Shown here one piece after another: positions 6,143 through 7,920 of a stretch of DNA of 7,920 nt; positions within the stretch are counted from its first letter, which is position 1, and the number at the start of each line of letters is the position of its first letter. The stretch comes from Psychroflexus sp. (GTDB taxonomy: Bacteria; Bacteroidota; Bacteroidia; Flavobacteriales; Flavobacteriaceae), in assembly GCA_003565575.1 (NCBI GenBank), contig PXBV01000391.1, forward strand, positions 1-7,920. Reading direction: 5' to 3'. The notes under the pieces were generated by a model that saw only the letters and a program-made list of their open reading frames with translations, ran no database searches and had not been told where the DNA came from. The translations under genes and the position numbers were made by a program.

Positions 6143-6307
6143 ATGAGCATTCTTAGAATCATCTTCGCTATTATTCTTCCACCACTAGGTGTATTTTTAA
6201 CAGTAGGCATCAGAGGTGCCTTCTGGCTTAATATTTTACTTACCATTCTAGGATTTGTACCTGGCATTGTTCACGCCGTATGGGTTATTGCCAAAAACGA
6301 TAAGTAA
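6143..6307 (+). CDS. YqaE/Pmp3-family small membrane protein
   Basis: This 54-residue gene reads MSILRIIFAIILPPLGVFLT at its start and ends GIVHAVWVIAKNDK. The family hallmarks are visible: a first hydrophobic helix (about 4-22) with the PPLGVF motif, a short polar turn with a glycine, then WLNILLTILGFVPGIVHAVW as the second helix. Pmp3/YqaE proteins are tiny inner-membrane proteolipids; in yeast and plants they influence membrane potential and salt tolerance, and in bacteria they are stress-associated but poorly defined. The length is normal for the family. The 91 bp upstream is extremely AT-rich and includes the palindrome TAAAATTTAAATTTTA (6092-6107), which may be chance. It is likely a single-gene unit, since dnaX downstream has its own promoter. 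Confidence 0.92.
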   Translation: MSILRIIFAIILPPLGVFLTVGIRGAFWLNILLTILGFVPGIVHAVWVIAKNDK

Positions 6308-6369
6308 GGCTAAATGTCAACTGTTCATCATCAATGACAGAAGCTCCAAAATTAAATATGATCCTAAGG

Positions 6370-6400
6370 TTGGAGTATAGACTTCAAGAATCTATATTTG
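6370..6400 (+). promoter_or_regulatory. dnaX promoter, possibly giving a leaderless mRNA
   Basis: TTG (6370-6372), then 20 bp, then TATATTTG (6393-6400) is a full match to the Bacteroidota -33/-7 promoter. Only four bases separate the -7 box from the dnaX ATG at 6405, so transcription would start at or within a few bases of the start codon. Confidence 0.65.
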
Positions 6401-6404
6401 TAAT

Positions 6405-7920
6405 ATGGAACATTTTATTGTATCAGCAAGAAAATATAGACCAGATACTTTTGAGGAGGTTGTTGGGCAAAAAGCTATTACAAACACGTTGCTCAATGCA
6501 ATTAACAATAACCATTTAGCACAGGCTTTACTTTTTACTGGACCTCGTGGTGTTGGAAAAACCTCTTGTGCTAGGATTTTGGCTAAAAAGATTAACCAAC
6601 AAGCTACAGATGATGAAACCACAGATTTTGCTTTTAATATTTTTGAACTGGATGCAGCATCCAATAATTCTGTAGATGATATAAGAAACCTCACTGATCA
6701 AGTAAGAATTCCCCCTCAAAGTGGCAAATACAAAGTATACATTATAGATGAGGTGCACATGCTTTCTCAATCTGCTTTTAATGCATTTTTAAAAACCTTA
6801 GAAGAACCACCAAAGCATGCTATATTTATTCTAGCCACAACAGAGAAGCATAAAATTATTCCTACGATTTTATCTAGATGTCAAATTTTTGATTTTAAAC
6901 GCATTACAGTATCAGATATCAAAGAACATCTTACTAGAATTGCTAAAAAAGAAGGAGTTACCGCAGATGAAGACGCGCTTCACATCATCGCTCAAAAAGC
7001 TGATGGCGCTATGCGTGACGCCTTGTCTACTTATGATAGGGTCGTCAGTTTTTGTGGCAACCATCTCACACGTGAAGCCGTAACAGAAAACCTCAATGTA
7101 TTAGATTACGACACTTTTTTTAAGACTACAGATTTACTTCTAGACCACAACATTCCAGAGGTATTGATCTATTTCAATTCCGTGTTAGCTAAAGGTTTTG
7201 ATGGTCAGCACTTTATAGCTGGTTTGGCATCTCACTTTAGAGACTTGTTGGTTTCTAAAAATCAACAAACCATAGAATTGCTGGAAGTGGGTGAACGCGT
7301 CAAAACAAGCTATTTTGAGCAATCACAAAAAACAAGTTATGCATTTCTACAACAAGGTATAGATTTGGCCAACACTTGTGATTTTAACTACAAGTTAAGC
7401 CAAAACCAGCGCCTCCACGTAGAATTATGTCTGATGAAGTTGGCTTCCTTAACCGATCCAAACTTTACCGAAAAAAAAAAGCATGAACCCAACATAATGA
7501 GTCCTAAGGAGGCTCAAATAGCTTCTAAAGCTTCTGCTACGAGCACTATATCTTCTGAAGGTTCTGCAGAAATTCAAAATACATCAGTTTCTAAAACCAA
7601 CCCAAAGTCTCAGACTAAACATGATGCTTCTGTCAAAAAGGTATCCCCAGACGTGGTAGCATCACAAACGGCAGTGGATAGCTCACCTGTTCAAAACAAG
7701 GAGTCATCGGATTCAAATTCAGAAGAAAAACAAAACAAGGCTGAGAAACTCAAGCCCACTCTTCAACAAAATTTAACTTCTATCCCCAAAAAAGTAAACG
7801 GGCTTTCTATAAAAAGTATTCGTGAGAAAAAAAGACAAAAAGCACTTCAAGATGACAATAAATCTAAAGAAGTAGTACTTACGAACGCGTTTACGGAACA
7901 AGAAATGCTCAAAGCTTGGA
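6405..7920 (+). CDS. dnaX: DNA polymerase III subunit gamma/tau (DnaX), 3' end outside window
   Basis: This gene encodes the ATPase of the replication clamp loader, which opens and places the beta clamp on primed DNA; the long tau form also ties the loader to the polymerase cores. The window holds 505 codons. Domains I-II carry Walker A GPRGVGKT (46-53), Walker B IIDEVH (113-118), sensor 1 ATTEKHK, the SRC arginine-finger motif (157-159) and sensor 2 GAMRDAL (201-207). Domain III, the oligomerisation part, runs to about residue 350. The four-cysteine zinc module found between Walker A and LDAASNNSVDDIR in most bacteria is absent and replaced by a short acidic stretch (KINQQATDDETTDF); I recall this as usual for Flavobacteriia. 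Residues 357-490 are a Ser/Lys/Gln-rich linker, and the tau C-terminal domain begins near the window end. An A10 run at the linker start may cause slippage. Confidence 0.95.
   Translation, partial: MEHFIVSARKYRPDTFEEVVGQKAITNTLLNAINNNHLAQALLFTGPRGVGKTSCARILAKKINQQATDDETTDFAFNIFELDAASNNSVDDIRNLTDQVRIPPQSGKYKVYIIDEVHMLSQSAFNAFLKTLEEPPKHAIFILATTEKHKIIPTILSRCQIFDFKRITVSDIKEHLTRIAKKEGVTADEDALHIIAQKADGAMRDALSTYDRVVSFCGNHLTREAVTENLNVLDYDTFFKTTDLLLDHNIPEVLIYFNSVLAKGFDGQHFIAGLASHFRDLLVSKNQQTIELLEVGERVKTSYFEQSQKTSYAFLQQGIDLANTCDFNYKLSQNQRLHVELCLMKLASLTDPNFTEKKKHEPNIMSPKEAQIASKASATSTISSEGSAEIQNTSVSKTNPKSQTKHDASVKKVSPDVVASQTAVDSSPVQNKESSDSNSEEKQNKAEKLKPTLQQNLTSIPKKVNGLSIKSIREKKRQKALQDDNKSKEVVLTNAFTEQEMLKAW
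7471..7481 (+). other. Candidate programmed slippage site in dnaX (A10G)
   Basis: Ten consecutive A followed by G cover codons 356-359 (GAA AAA AAA AAG), so the heptamer A AAA AAG sits in the same frame as the known E. coli dnaX frameshift site. One added A, or a -1 shift, gives GCA then a TGA stop at 7484-7486. One lost A leads to a TAA at 7495-7497. Either product would end just after clamp-loader domain III, at about 360-363 residues. The downstream hairpin (GAGTC/GGCTC, 7499-7515) is weak and 17 nt away, so transcriptional slippage on the A-run, as in Thermus dnaX, is likelier than stimulated ribosomal frameshifting. Confidence 0.5.

Noticed and set aside
6312..6345. TGTCA-N15-TGACA repeat after the YqaE-type gene as a terminator
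   Set aside because: The stem is only five pairs with a long loop and no T-run follows.
6392..6770. - strand open frames inside dnaX
   Set aside because: They lie opposite the highly conserved Walker A to Walker B region of dnaX and are shadows of its codon pattern.

Overview
The window is AT-rich and most likely comes from a member of the Bacteroidota, probably class Flavobacteriia. Three signs point there. Several genes are preceded by the TAnnTTTG -7 box typical of that phylum. Ribosome-binding sites are A-rich rather than Shine-Dalgarno. The DnaX protein has the compact flavobacterial form without the usual cysteine (zinc) module. The genus cannot be named from the sequence alone.

Positions 1-2320 are a small defence and toxin-antitoxin region, all on the + strand. 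The window opens with the last 56 codons of a type I restriction HsdR subunit. A HigB/HigA toxin-antitoxin pair follows, then a second pair: a DUF6922-like putative antitoxin overlapping an AbiEii/AbiGii-family nucleotidyltransferase toxin by 4 bp (ATGA). Two rearrangements mark this region. A ~169 bp element with long imperfect terminal inverted repeats sits at the 3' end of higB and replaces the toxin's C-terminus. The last 70 bp of higA is duplicated downstream of the AbiEii gene, so the second pair is bracketed by direct repeats.

Positions 2320-3262 are mostly non-coding. They hold a perfect 34 bp palindrome and one small gene on the - strand for a protein with a single predicted membrane helix. 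No gene was found in 2995-3262.

Positions 3263-6307 are ordinary chromosomal genes. A probable two-gene - strand operon encodes an MBL-fold hydrolase, then a secreted alpha/beta hydrolase. A GNAT acetyltransferase diverges from it on the + strand, followed by a 54-residue YqaE/Pmp3-type membrane protein.

Positions 6405-7920 hold the first 505 codons of dnaX (DNA polymerase III gamma/tau), cut off by the window end. A TTG-N20-TATATTTG promoter lies so close to the ATG that the mRNA may be leaderless. A run of ten A followed by G lies in the A AAA AAG reading frame just after clamp-loader domain III. Slippage there in either direction meets a stop within a few codons, so it is a candidate switch between a short gamma-like and a full tau product. 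This and the two rearrangements in the toxin-antitoxin region are the main points of interest.
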